Assembly: GCF_007845675.1 (NCBI RefSeq)
Contig: NZ_VOBR01000031.1
Location: 1-64,000 of the forward strand
DNA: 64,000 bases
From: Lentzea tibetensis
GTDB taxonomy: Bacteria; Actinomycetota; Actinomycetes; Mycobacteriales; Pseudonocardiaceae
Direction: 5' to 3'
Positions 38,520-51,388 of the stretch are shown here, one piece after another. The stretch's first letter is position 1, and every line of letters begins with the position of its first letter. The notes below the pieces were generated by a model. That model was not told the DNA's origin, made no database searches, and saw nothing but the letters and a program-made list of their open reading frames with translations. Both the position numbers and the translations under genes were made by a program.

Positions 38520-41500
38520 TCACGCGATCTCCGGTGCGGTGCTGGTGCCCGGTGCGGCGTTGGTGGAGATGGCGATCCACGCCGGTGACCAGGTGAGCTG
38601 TCCGGTGCTGGACGAGCTGGTGCTCGAGGCGCCGTTGCGGTTGGACGGTGTCACGCGGGTGCAGGTGAGCGTGGGCGAGGTCGACGCCTCGGGGCGGCGG
38701 CCGGTGTCGATTCATTCCTGTGTGGACGGTGGCGAGTGGGTCCGGAACGCGATCGGGTCGCTGGCCGTTGACGGCTCGGCTCAGGACGTGGACTTCTCGG
38801 TGTGGCCGCCGGAGGGTGCGCGGCCGGTGGAGCTGGCTGAGTTCTACTCGTCGTTGGCCGAGCGCGGCTACGACTACGGCCCGGCCTTCCAGGGGCTCAG
38901 CTCGGTGTGGGTGCGGGGGAGTGAGGTCTTCGGCGAGGTCGTGCTCCCGGACGCCACGTCCCCCGCTGGTTTCGGCATCCATCCCGCGTTGCTCGACGCG
39001 GCGCTGCAGGGTGCTTCCGTTGCCGCGCCGCCGGCCGAGGACGGCTCGGTCTCGATGCCGTTCGCCTGGAACGGGGTCGTGCTGCACGCGACCGGTGCGG
39101 CCGCGGCGCGACTGCGTCTCGTGGCGACCGCGGACGCGATCGAGCTCAACCTCGCCGATGCGACCGGGCGCCCGGTGCTCTCGATCGGGTCGATCGCGAT
39201 GCGGCAGGTGCCGGTGGAACGACTGGCCGGTCAGCGATCCCGCGGCACCTCGTTCGGCATCGACTGGGAGTGTCTCCCGACTGCCGAAAGTGCGCCGGAC
39301 CTGCCCGAACTCCCGCTCACCGTGCCCGATGAGGTGCCTCCGTGGGTGGTGACGCACGCCGCGATCACCGAGTTCTCGCAGGACGAGGTGAGCCGGATCT
39401 CCGCTCTGCTGCACGACTTCATCACCGAGCCGGCGTGGAGCACCGCCCGCCTCGTGGTGACCGTGTCCGCGAGCGTTGCGGTCGACCCGACCGACGCGGT
39501 CGACCCGGTGCAGGCCGCGGTGTGGGGACTGGTGCGCAGCGCCCAGGCCGCCAACCCCGGCCGGATCCTGCTCGCCGACGTCGACCTGGCGGACGGACCG
39601 GGATTCGACCCGGACGAGCTGGCCGAGGCCGGTGAGTGGCAGGTCGCGGTCCGCGACTCGCGGATCTGGGTGCCGAGGCTCGTGTCCGCAGGCCAGGACT
39701 CGACAGGCGGTGCCGGGCTGGACCCGGCGGGGACGGTGCTGATCGCCGGGACGCTCGCCGAGATGGCCGCGCGCCACCTCGTCGTTGAGCACGGAGTCCG
39801 TTCGCTGGTCCTGGCTTCTCCGGATGATCTTGGCACGGAGGTCGTGGCCGAGTTGGAGGCGCTCGGGGCACGGGTGGTCGTCTGCGATGGTCCTGATCGC
39901 AGTCAGGTGGAGGCGTTGCTCAGCCGGGTGCCGGGCGACGCTCCGCTGACCGGTGTTGTGTACGCGGACGCGTCCCCGAACGCGGACTTCCTGCTGCAAC
40001 TGGACGAGCTGACCCGCGGTGTGGACCTCGCCGCGTTCGTGGTGTTCTCCTCGGCGAGCGCGCTACTGGGTGGTGGCGAGGTGGTAGGCGCGACCAGCGC
40101 GTTCGTCGACGCGGTCGCGCAGCGGCGCCGGGCGGCCGGCGAGACCGCGGTGTCGGTGGCCTGGGGATCGGAGCAGGTGAGGGCGGGGGTGCGCGTCCTG
40201 CCGCTGGATGCCGGTCCGGAACTGCTGGACGCGGCGCTGGTGTCCGCGCGGCCACTGCTGGTCGCAGTCGCACTGGACGTTGCGACGGTGCGGCGGCACG
40301 CCGGGACTTCCGCACTGCTGAAGCGCTTCGCCGGTCCTGGCCGCCGCGTCGCGCACGCGGCCGTCGGCGACTCGGGCCTGCTGGGACGGCTCGCCGGCCT
40401 GGCTGAGGCCGAGCAGCTCGCCCTGTTGACCGAGTTGGTGCGGGCTGAGGCCGGGTCGGTGCTGGGTGGTGGTTCGGATCTGGTGGGTTCGGGCCAGGCG
40501 TTCAAGGACGCCGGGTTCGACTCGTTGACCGCCGTTGAGCTGCGGAATCGGTTGACGGCGGTGACCGGTGTGCGGTTGCCCGCGACTTTGGTGTTCGACT
40601 ATCCGAACGCGTCGGTGCTTGCCTCGCACCTGCGTGCGGAGCTGGGTGGCGAGGCTGATGCGGCGCGCGTGGTGCGAGCCGCTGTCGCGGTCTCGCAGGA
40701 GCCGATCGCGGTGGTGGGTCTGGGGATCCGGCTGCCGGGCGACGTGACAGGGCCCGACGAGCTGTGGGAACTGCTGTTGCGCGGCGCGGACCTGGTCGGC
40801 GAGTTCCCGTCGGATCGTGGCTGGGACGTCGACGGCTTGTACGACCCGGATCCCGACGCGCCGGGCAAGGCGTACACCCGCGGCGGAGGATTCCTCGGGC
40901 AGGCGTCGGCGTTCGACGCGGCCTTCTTCGGGATCTCGCCGCGTGAGGCGCTGGCGATGGATCCGCAGCAGCGCCTGTTGCTGGAGACGACGTGGGAGGC
41001 GCTGGAACGCGCGGGAGTCGACCCGACTTCGCTGCGGGGCAAGGACATCGGCGTTTACACCGGACTGATCCACCACGACTACGGCTCGACCAGCGGTGAG
41101 CTTCCGCCCGGTGTCGAGGGTCTGCTGATGGCGGGCAACGCCGGCAGCGTCGCGGCCGGTCGGGTGTCGTACGTGCTGGGTGTCGAGGGTCCGGCGGTCA
41201 TGGTGGACACGGCGTGTTCGTCGTCGTTGGTGGCGATTCACCTGGCGTCGCAGGCACTTCGCTCGGGCGAGTGTTCGATGGCGCTCGCGGGCGGCGCGAC
41301 CGTGATGGCGTCGCTGGACGGGTTCATCGAGTTCTCCCGGCAGCGCGCGCTCGCGGCGGACGGCCGGTGCAAGGCGTTCTCGGAGTTCGGCGACGGGTTC
41401 GGCATGGCCGAGGGCGTCGGCGTGCTGGTGCTGGAGCGATTGTCGGACGCGCAGCGCAACGGTCGGCGGATTCTGGCGGTGGTGCGGGGTTCGGCGGTGA

Positions 41501-44500
41501 ACCAGGATGGTGCGTCGAATGGTTTGACGGCGCCGAATGGTCCTGCGCAGCAACGGGTGATTCGTCAGGCGTTGGCGAATGCCGGGTTGTCGACCGGTGA
41601 TGTGGATGTGGTGGAGGCACACGGCACGGGCACCTCGTTGGGTGATCCGATCGAGGCGCAGGCTCTGCTGGCCACCTACGGCCAGGACCGTGAGACGCCG
41701 CTGTACCTGGGGTCGTTGAAGTCGAACATCGGTCACGCGCAGGCTGCGGCCGGTGTCGCTGGTGTGATCAAGATGATTCTGTCGATGCGGCACGGTGTCA
41801 TGCCGCGCACGCTGCACGCGGAGACACCGTCGTCGAGGATCGACTGGTCGGCCGGTTCTGTCGAGTTGCTGACCGCGGCACGTGAGTGGCCGTCGTCCGA
41901 TCGTCCGCGTCGTGCTGGTGTGTCGTCCTTCGGTGTGTCCGGGACGAACGCGCACGTGATCGTGGAGGAAGCGCCGCCTGCCGGGTCCGTCTCAGTGTCT
42001 GATGTGGACGGTGTGGTGCCGCTCGTGCTGTCGGGCCGGTCAGCGGAGGCGTTGCGAGGTCAGGCTGCTCGGTTGGCCGGTCTTGACGCTGGTGTTGGCG
42101 AGTTGGCTGGTTCGTTGTTGGGGCGGTCGTTGTGGGAGCACCGGGCGGTGGTGCTGGCGGCTGATGGGGACGGGCTTCGTGATGGTCTGCGGGCGTTGGC
42201 TGAGGGTCGGTCGGCTCCCGGTGTGGTGACCGGTGTCGCCGATGGGGCTGCCGGGAAGCTGGTGTTCGCGTTCACGGGTCAGGGTGCGCAGCGGGCTGGC
42301 ATGGGCCGTGAGCTCTATGACTCGTATCCGGTGTTTGCTGAGAAGTTCGACGAGGTGTGTGCTGCGCTGGACACCGAACGTTCGGTGCGGGACGTGGTCT
42401 TCGGTGAGCCGGATGGCCTACTTGATCAGACGTTGTACACGCAGCCTGCGTTGTTCGCGTTCGAGGTTGCGTTGGCTGCGTTGTTGGAGTCGTGGGGTGT
42501 GCGGCCGGATGTGCTGGTGGGGCATTCGATTGGTGAGCTGAGTGCTGCGCACGTGGCCGGTGTGTGGTCACTGCCGGATGCGGCCAAGCTGGTCACGGCT
42601 CGGGCGCGGTTGATGCAGGCGCTGCCCGCTGGTGGGGCGATGACGGCGGTCGCTGCCACCGAGGACGAGGTTCTCGAGGTGCTGGCCGGTCGTGATGGTG
42701 TGGGTGTCGCGGCGGTGAACGGTCCGTCTTCGGTGGTGATCTCCGGGACTGCGGAGGCTGTTGCCGAGGTGGGGCGGGTGTTCGTCGAGCGGGGCCGGAA
42801 GGTCAAGCCGTTGACGGTGAGTCACGCGTTCCACTCGGTGTTGATGGAGCCGATGCTGGACGAGTTCCGTGAGGTCGCTGAGTCGATCGAGTACCTGGAG
42901 CCGAGGATCCCGATCGTCTCGACGGCGGGTGGTGACCTGTGCACGCCGGACTACTGGGTGGAGCAGGTGCGCAAGCCGGTGCGGTTCGCGGACGCGGCGA
43001 CGTCGCTGCGGGATGCGCGGTGGGTGGAGGTCGGACCGGACGGTGTGCTCACCGCGATGGTCCGCGATGTGCTCGGTGATGTGGTGGCGGCTGCGTTGTG
43101 TCGTCGGGACAAGCCCGAGGTCGCCACGCTGCTCGGTGGGCTGGCGGAGTTGTTCACGCACGGCGTGCCGGTCGACTGGACGCACCACGTTCCCGAGCCG
43201 TCCGGCCGGGTCGAGCTGCCGACCTACGCGTTCCAGCACGACCACTACTGGCTCACCGCGAGCAAACAGGTCGGTGACCTCGCCGGAGTCGGACTCACGT
43301 CGGCGGACCACCCGTTGCTGGGCGCGGTGGTCGACGCCCCGGACGGTGTCGTGCTGACCGGCCGGATCTCGTTGTCGACGCACGCGTGGCTCGCTGATCA
43401 CGCGGTCGCGGGTGAGGTGTTTGTTCCCGGCGCGGCGTTGGTGGAGATGGCGATCCACGCAGGCGATCGGGTCGGGCACCCGGTGCTGGACGAGCTGGTG
43501 CTGGAGATGCCGTTGCGGTTGAGCGAGACGGGTGCGCTGCGGCTGCGGGTCGGCGTCGGCGAGATCGACGCGACCGGACGCAGGTCCGTGACCGTCCACT
43601 CGCGACCGGACAGCGGAGACGGCGAGTGGGCGCGGCACGCGGCCGGTCTGCTCGCGACCGAGGCTCCCGGGGCCCAGCACGACTTCACCGACTGGCCGCC
43701 GCCGGGTGCGGAACCGGTGGGGCTCACCGACTTCTACCAGGGCGTGACCGGCCGCGGCTACGACTACGGCCCGGCGTTCCAGGGCCTCACCGCGGCCTGG
43801 GTGCGCGGCGACGAGGTGTTCGGCGAGGTGACGTTGCCGGAGGGGATTGACCCGGCCGGGTTCGGCATCCACCCCGCACTGCTCGACGCCGCGCTGCACA
43901 CCGGTGCCGCGGGCACGACGGAGACCGCCGACGACGGAACGGTCCGGCTGCCCTTCGCCTGGAACCGCGTCGTCCTGCACGCGACCGGGGCCCGTCAGCT
44001 GCGGGTGCGGGTGGTGCGTGCGGCGGAGTCGTTCGGGCTCGAGCTGGCCGACCCGCTCGGCGCGCCGGTGCTCTCGGCGGGTTCGCTGGTGTCGCGGTCC
44101 GTGCCGGTGGCGCAGCTGTCCGGTGTGACGCACCAGGACGGGCTGTTCGCGGTCGAGTGGACCACCGCGCCCGCGACGGGCGCACCCTGCGCGGTCACGG
44201 TGATCACGGACGGGCTGACCGGGCTCAGCGGCGACTGGTTGCTGTTGCCCGCGGAGTCCGATGTGGACATCGCGGACGAGACGGAACGGGTCCGCGAGCT
44301 GGTGGGACGAGTGCTGTCGGTCCTGCAGGAGTTCATCACGGATCCAGCGTTCGCCTCGTGCAGGATGGTCGTGGCGACCCGCGGTGCGATGGTGGTGGAC
44401 CCCGCCGACCAGGTCGATCCGGCCGCCGCCGCGGTGTGGGGCCTCGTGCGCGCGGCGCAGGCGGAGAACCCGGACCGCATCGTGCTCGCGGATCTCGACG

Positions 44501-47500
44501 AGGGTGCCGTCGAGCTGGACCTCGACGGGCTCACGGCCGCGGGCGAGTGGCAGGTGGCGGTGCGCGGCGACCGGATCTCCGTGCCCCGCCTGGCCCGCGC
44601 TGACGCGGACGGCCTGCAGCCACCGGCGGAAGGGCCGTGGGTGCTGGACACGACCGCCGCGGGAACGATCGAGAACCTCGCACTGGTGCCGTGCCCGGAC
44701 GCGTTGGCGCCGTTGGGGTCCGGCGAGGTGCGGGTCGCCGTTCGGGCGTGCGGCCTGAACTTCCGCGACGTGCTGATGGCGTTGGGCATGTATCCCGGCG
44801 AGGTCAGCCTCGGTGGCGAAGGCGCGGGCGTGGTGCTCGAGGTCGGTACCGGCGTGACCTCGCTGGCACCTGGCGACCGGGTGGTGGGCGCCAGCCTGGC
44901 GTTCGGTCCCATCGCCGTCACCGAGGAACGGTCGCTGGCGAGGATTCCGGCCGGATGGTCGTTCGAGCAGGCCGCGTCGGTGCCCGCCGCGTTCCTCACC
45001 GCCTCGTACGGGCTCACGGTCCTCGGTGGGCTGTGCGCCGGTGAACGCGTGCTGGTGCACGCCGGTGCGGGTGGCGTCGGCATGGCAGCCGTGCGGCTGG
45101 CCCAGCACCTCGGGGCCGAGGTCTTCGCGACGGCCAGCACCGGCAAGCACGCCGTGCTCCGTGAGATGGGGCTCGACGACGACCACATCGGCGACTCCCG
45201 GACCTGTGAGTTCGAGCAGCACTTCCTGGCCGCCACCGGAGGCGAGGGCGTCGACGTCGTGCTGAACGCGCTGGCAGGCGAGTTCGTGGACGCGTCGCTG
45301 CGGTTGCTGCGTCCGGGCGGCCGGTTCCTGGAGATGGGCAAGACCGACGTCCGCGACGCCGCGGCCGTCGCCGAAGCGCATGCGGGTGTGCTGTACCAGT
45401 CGTTCGACCTGCAGGAGGCGGGCACCGACGCGATCGGGCGGATGCTGCGCTCGCTGGTCGAGTCGTTCGAGTCCGGTGACCTCCGGCCGTTGCCGATCAC
45501 GGTGTGGGACATCAGGAAGGCGCCGGACGCGTTCCGGCACATGGCGCAGGCCAAGCACGTCGGCAAGAACGTGCTGCGGCTCGGGCGGCCGCTCGATCGG
45601 GACGGGACCGTGCTGATCACCGGTGGCACCGGCACGCTCGGCGCGCTCACCGCCCGGCACGTGATCGCGCACCACGGCGTGCGCAGCGTGGTGCTCGCCT
45701 CGCGCCGGGGCGAGGGCGTGCCGGGCGCCGCTGAGTTGCGGGCCGAACTGGAGGACCTGGGTGCGCGGGTGGAGTTCGTCGCCTGCGACGTCGCGGACCG
45801 CGACCAGGTCAGGGCGATGCTCGCCTGCGTTCCGGCAGACGCCCCGTTGACGGGGATCGTGCACACCGCCGGTGTGCTGGACGACGGTGTGATCACCGCG
45901 CTCACCCCGGAGCGGGTGGACGGGGTGCTGCGTCCCAAGGCGGACGCGGCGCTGCACCTCGACGAGCTGACCCGCGGCACGGATCTAGCGGCCTTCGTGG
46001 TGTTCTCCTCGTCGTCGGGCGTGCTCGGCAGCGGTGGCCAGGGCAACTACGGCGCCGCGAACACCTACCTCGACGCGCTGGCCGAACGCAGGCGCCGCGC
46101 GGGTGAGGCGGCCGTGGCGTTGGCCTGGGGCGCTTGGGAAAGCGGGATGGCCGGTCAGCTCAGCCACGCCGACCTCGCGCGGATGGCCCGCTCCGGCATG
46201 CGGGCGCTCGACGCGGAACGCGGGATGGCGCTGTTCGACGCCGGTCTTCGTGCGGCCCGAGCGACGCTCGTGCCGACGCTGCTGGACATCGCGGCGATCC
46301 GGCGGCACGCCGCAGCAGGGCAGGTACCGCCGCTGTTCCGTTCGCTGGCGGGAGCCGGACGACGGGCCGCGGGCACTGCGGACGCGGGCTCCGGCCTGCT
46401 CGTGCGGCTGCGCGCCATGCCGGAAGCGGAGCAGACGACCGCGCTGGTCGAGCTGGTCCGTGCCGAGGCGGGCGAGGTGCTCGGTGGCGGTGCGGACCTG
46501 GTGCGGCCGGGGCAGGCGTTCAAGGACGCCGGGTTCGACTCGCTCACGGCGGTCGAGCTGAGGAACCGGCTGACCGCGCTGACCGGAGTGCCGTTGCCCG
46601 CCACGATGGTGTTCGACTACCCGAACCCCGTCGCACTGGCGGAACACCTGCGCGGTGCGCTGACCGACCAGGCGCCGGTGGTGGGACCGGTGGTGGCCGC
46701 CACGACCTCGTCGCAGGAGCCGATCGCGATCGTCGGTCTCGGGCTGCGGCTGCCGGGCGGTGTCTCCGGGCCGGAGGAGCTCTGGGAGGCGCTGGTCCGC
46801 GGTGCCGACCTGGTGAGCGAGTTCCCGTCCGACCGAGGCTGGGACCTGGCCGGGCTGTACGACCCGGATCCGGACGCGCCGGGCAAGGCGTACACCCGCG
46901 CGGGTGGGTTCGTGCGACAGGTCGCCGACTTCGACGCGGACTTCTTCGGTGTGTCTCCGCGCGAGGCGCTGGCGATGGACCCCCAGCAGCGGTTGCTGCT
47001 GGAGACGACTTGGGAAGCGCTCGAGCGCGCCGGCGTCGACCCGACTTCCCTGCGGGGCCAGGACGTCGGTGTCTACACGGGACTGACGTCGAACAACTAC
47101 CTCAGTCTCGTCGCGTCCGGCACCGAGCTCGACGGCTACCTGATGACCGGCACGACCTCCAGCGTGGCCGCTGGGCGCGTGTCCTACCTGCTGGGCGTCG
47201 AGGGACCTGCGGTGACGGTGGACACGGCGTGTTCTTCGTCGCTGGTGGCGATTCACCTGGCGGCGCAGGCACTTCGGTCCGGCGAGTGTTCGCTGGCGCT
47301 GGCCGGCGGCGCCACGGTGATGGCGACACCGGGCGGGTTCATCGAGTTCTCCAGGCAGCGCGGACTGTCCCCCGACGGGAAGTGCAAGTCGTTCGCCGAG
47401 GGAGCCGACGGCACCGGCTGGGGTGAAGGTGCGGGCGTCCTGGTGCTGGAGCGGTTGTCCGACGCGCAGCGCAACGGCAGGCGGATTCTGGCCGTGGTGC

Positions 47501-50500
47501 GGGGTTCGGCGGTCAACCAGGACGGTGCGTCGAACGGCTTGACGGCACCGAACGGCCCGGCTCAGCAGCGGGTGATTCGTCAGGCTTTGGCGAACGCCGG
47601 TGTGCAAGCCGCCGAGGTCGACGTCGTCGAGGCGCACGGCACGGGTACCGCGCTGGGTGATCCGATCGAGGCGCAGGCCGTGATCGCGACCTACGGCCAG
47701 AACCGCGAGGCCCCGCTGTACCTGGGGTCGTTGAAGTCGAACATCGGGCACATCCAGGCGGCGGCCGGTGTCGCAGGCGTGATCAAGATGGTGCTGTCAC
47801 TGCGGCACGGTGTCATGCCGCGCACGCTGCACGTCGACGCGCCGTCGACCAAGATCGACTGGTCGACCGGGTCCGTGTCGCTGCTGACCGAGGCGCGGGA
47901 GTGGACTGCGAACGGGCATCCCCGTCGCGGCGCTGTCTCCGCGTTCGGTGTGTCCGGTACGAACGCGCACCTGGTGCTGGAGGAGGCACCGCCCGTGCCG
48001 CCACCTGCAGTGTCCGGTGTGTCCGGTGTGGTGCCGTTGGTGCTCTCAGGGCGGTCTGCGGCCGCGTTGCGCGGTCAGGCTGCTCGGCTGGCCGAAGTCG
48101 ACGCGGGTGTGGGCGAGGTGGCTGGCGCCTTGCTCTCGCGGTCGTTGTGGGAGCACCGGGCGGTGGTGCTGGCGGCTGATCGGGGCGAGGCCGTAGATGG
48201 CCTGCGTGCGTTGGCTGAGGGGCGTGCTGCCTCGGCTGTGGTGAGCGGTGTCGCTGACGTGTCGGGCAAGACGGTGTTCGTCTTTCCTGGGCAGGGCGCG
48301 CAGTGGGTTGGGATGGCTCGCGGCTTGTGGGCAGCTGACCCGGTGTTCGGTGCTCGGATGGCCGAGTGTGAGCGTGCTCTGGCTCCGTTCGTCGACTGGT
48401 CGTTGGCCGATGTGGTGCACGGTGTTGATGGCGCCCCGACCATTGACCGGGTTGATGTGGTGCAGCCGGTTTCGTTCGCCGTGATGGTGTCGCTAGCTGA
48501 GGCCTGGCGTTCCCGTGGTGTGGCACCGGACGCGGTGGTCGGACATTCGCAGGGTGAGTTGGCCGCGGCGTGTGTGGCTGGCGCGTTGTCGTTGGAGGAT
48601 GCGGCGCGGATTGTTGCTTTGCGCAGTCAGGTGATCGCGGCGGAGCTGGCTGGCCGTGGCGGGATGATGTCGATCGCTGAGCCGGTGGAGCGGGTGGCCG
48701 AGCGTCTCACCGGTCGGGTCGAGATCGCCGCGGTCAACGGACCCGCTTCGGTGGTGGTGGCTGGTGATCTGGACGCGTTGGAGTCGCTGCGGGTCGGTTG
48801 TGAGAGCGATGGTGTTCGGGCTCGACTGATCCCCGTTGACTATGCGTCGCACACCTGGCATGTGGATGCGATTCGCGAGCGTCTGGCGGAGTTGCTGGAC
48901 GACATCGCGTCGAGTGCCCCGGTCGTTCCGTGGCTGTCCACTGTGGATGGCGAGTGGATCAACGGGCCGGTGGACGCTGGCTACTGGTTCCGCAACCTGC
49001 GGCAGCGGGTCCGGTTCGCGGACGCCATCGGCCAGCTGGCGAACGAGGGTTTTGGTGTGTTCGTGGAGGTGTCGAGCCATCCGGTGCTGACTTCGTCCGT
49101 GGAGGACGTGGTCGGTCCTGACCGGGTGGTGTGCGGGACGTTGCGGCGGGATCAGGACGAGTCGGCGCGATTCGTCCAGTCGATGGCGGAGCTGTTCGTG
49201 CGGGGCGTGCCGGTCGACTGGACCCGGTTCGTGCCCGAGGGCGGCGAGTTGGAACTGCCCACGTACGCGTTCCAACGCGCTCGGTTCTGGCCGGAGCCCG
49301 CGGAAGCCGATGCCGATCCGGCGGACACCGAGTTCTGGCAGGCCGTCGAACGGCAGGAGCTCGCCGGGCTCGGTGACGAGGAACTGCAGTCCGCGCTCGC
49401 GCCCGCGTTGCCGGTGCTCGCGTCGTGGCGTCGCCGGCGCAGGGAGCAGACGGAGCTCGACTCGTGGCGGTACGGCGTCACCTGGACGTCGCTCGCGGAC
49501 GGCGACGCGAGCCTGTCCGGGGCCTGGCTCGTCCTGGTGCCCACCGGGTTCGGCGACGACGAGTCGGTGCTCGGCGCGGTCGACGCGCTCTCCGAGCACG
49601 GAGCCCAGCCGAAGGTCGTCACGGTGGGACCGGACGACGAGCTCGGTCTCACCGGCGACTTCGCGGGCGTGCTGTCGTTCCTGGCGTTCGCCGAGGAGCC
49701 GGGCGCGGCGACCGAAGCGCTCACGCCGGGACTCGCCATGACCGTGAAGCTGGTGCGGGCGGGTGTGTCCGCACCGCTGTGGTGCGTCACGCGCGCCGCG
49801 GTCTCGACCGGGCCGGACGACCAGGAGGTGAGCCCGGCGCAGGCCGCGGTGTGGGGACTCGGGCGCGTCGCGGCACTCGAACACCCGCGGGACTGGGGCG
49901 GGCTCGTCGATCTTCCACCCGTGCTGGACGAGCAGGCGAAACGACGGCTGTGCGCGGTGCTGACCGGCACCGAGGACCAGGTCGCCATCCGGGCGTCGGG
50001 AGCGTTCGGGCGCAGGCTGGAGCGCGCCGCCTGGACGACAGGTGCACCGTGGCGGCCGACCGGCACCGTGCTGGTCACCGGCGGAACAGGTGCGCTGGGC
50101 ACGTCGGTGGCGCGGTGGCTGGCAGGCAACGGCGCCGAGCACCTGGTGCTCACGAGCAGGCGGGGACCGGACGCACCGGGCGCGGGCGAACTGACCGCCG
50201 AACTCACCGCGCTCGGCGTGCAGGTCACCGTGGCGGCCTGTGACGTGGGTGATCGGGCCCAGTTGGCCGCCCTGCTGGAGCAGGTGCCGGACGTCCGCGC
50301 CGTGTTCCACGCCGCGGGCATCGACCGGCCGGCCACGTTGTCCGAGATGGATTTCGCGGACTTGGCCGACGTGTTGTCCGCCAAGGCATCGGGCGCGCTG
50401 CACCTCGACGAGCTGCTCGGTGCGTCGGTCGACGCGTTCGTGCTGTTCTCGTCGGGCGCGGGCGTGTGGGGCAGCGGGTTCCAGGGTGCGTACGCGGCGG

Positions 50501-51345
50501 CCAACGCCTGTCTCGACGGTGTGGCGTTGCGCCGGCGGGCCAGGGGCATGTCCGCCTTGTCGATCGCCTGGGGTGCTTGGGGCGGCGGCGGCATGGTGCA
50601 CGAATCGGGCGAGGAGCAGCTCAACAGCCGAGGCGTCGTCGCGATGGCGCCGGACCTCGCGGTGGCGGCGCTGAGCAGGGCGCTCGACCAGGACGAGCCG
50701 ACGGTGACGGTGGCGAACGTGGACTGGGACCGGTTCGTCCCGTCGTTCACCTGGGAGCGACCGGCCGCGCTGTTCGACGGGCTCGTCGAAGCCGTGGCCG
50801 AACCCGCGGCGTCGGACGAGGTCTCCGTCCTGCGGGCCAGGCTGGAGTCGTTGCCGCGCGCAGACTGCGAACGAGAGCTCGTCGACCTCGTGCGCACCTG
50901 CGCCGCGGCCGCGATCGGGCATTCGTCGTCCGGTCAGATCGAGCCGAAGCGACCGTTCAAGGACGCCGGGTTCGACTCACTGGCGGCGGTGGACCTGCGG
51001 AACCGGCTGCGCGCGGCGACCGGTGTCGTGCTGCCCGCGACGCTGATCTTCGATCACCCGACGCCGGTGGCGGTCGCGCGACAGCTGCTCGGTGAGATCG
51101 CGGGCCGGGACGACGGCGTGGTGACCGAGTCGTCGGTGCTGGGCCAACTCGATGCGCTCGAAGGCGTGCTGGTCGCTGCCGGTGGGCTCGGCGGGGACGT
51201 GCGGGCGCGGTTGACGGGACGGCTGCAGGCGATCTTGTCGGGCTGGGTCGGCTCCTCGTCGGACGACGTCGCGGACCAGCTCGAGAGCGCCTCCGACGAC
51301 GAGATCTTCGCCTTCATCCGATCCGAGCTCGGGCGCGAGTCGTAA
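38466..51345 (+). CDS. Type I PKS 2, remainder after the frameshift (DH of module 4 to module 6)
   Basis: About 4290 residues continue PKS 2 in the +1 frame. Contents: DH, eroded KR and ACP of module 4; module 5, KS-AT(malonyl)-DH-ER-KR-ACP; module 6, KS-AT(methylmalonyl)-KR-ACP; and a C-terminal docking region ending [13 protein letters not shown]. The frame is open back to 38281, but the residues before 38462 (Cys/Arg/Trp-rich) are a shadow of the other frame, so no independent start is likely. In the intact gene this protein takes the chain from PKS 1 and hands it to PKS 3. The 43-bp gap to PKS 3 holds its ribosome-binding site. Confidence 0.9.
40699..46660 (+). other. PKS module 5: KS-AT(malonyl)-DH-ER-KR-ACP
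   Basis: KS about 40699-41970, with [16 protein letters not shown] where its sisters have DGTGW. AT about 42250-43110 with GHSIGE and HAFH (malonyl). DH about 43312-44110 ([21 protein letters not shown]). ER about 44630-45590. KR about 45600-46350 (LDDG, FSSSSG, NYGAAN). ACP about 46390-46660. All reductive domains look active, so CH2-CH2 is expected. Confidence 0.87.
41440..41607 (+). repeat. KS recombination tract (module 5 copy)
   Basis: 168 bp matching 52226-52393 with a single mismatch (41478 G against 52264 T). It covers the part of KS between the [11 protein letters not shown] and DVD motifs. Confidence 0.88.
46717..51100 (+). other. PKS module 6: KS-AT(methylmalonyl)-KR(A-type)-ACP
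   Basis: KS about 46717-47985; AT about 48260-49110 with GHSQGE and YASH. No DH. The KR (about 49440-50800) differs from all the others here: no LDD, but the A-type Trp in [15 protein letters not shown] and its own structural half ([21 protein letters not shown]). Predicted: an alpha-methyl, beta-hydroxy unit of the opposite hydroxyl configuration to the B-type steps. The ACP (about 50830-51100) has the divergent ASDL-like [11 protein letters not shown]. Confidence 0.87.
48583..48704 (+). repeat. AT recombination tract (module 6 copy)
   Basis: 122 bp fully identical to 63481-63602, in the AT domains of modules 6 and 9. Confidence 0.88.
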
Positions 51346-51388
51346 CCAGCTGACGTGCACCATCTGACGATCCGGAGAGTGGTTTTCC

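Larger units (their letters stand above)
35801..40650 (+). other. PKS module 4: KS-AT(methylmalonyl)-DH-KR(eroded)-ACP
   Basis: DH (about 38424-39220, crossing the frameshift) has [11 protein letters not shown] and [10 protein letters not shown] and would be active. The KR (about 39690-40330) has lost the nucleotide motif (LIAGTLAEM for [10 protein letters not shown]) and the whole LDDG-to-Lys segment ([19 protein letters not shown]). It has also lost the catalytic Tyr ([10 protein letters not shown]) and part of the C-terminal helices, by several in-frame deletions. The beta-ketone should persist, leaving DH without substrate. The ACP (about 40370-40650) is normal. Confidence 0.85.
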
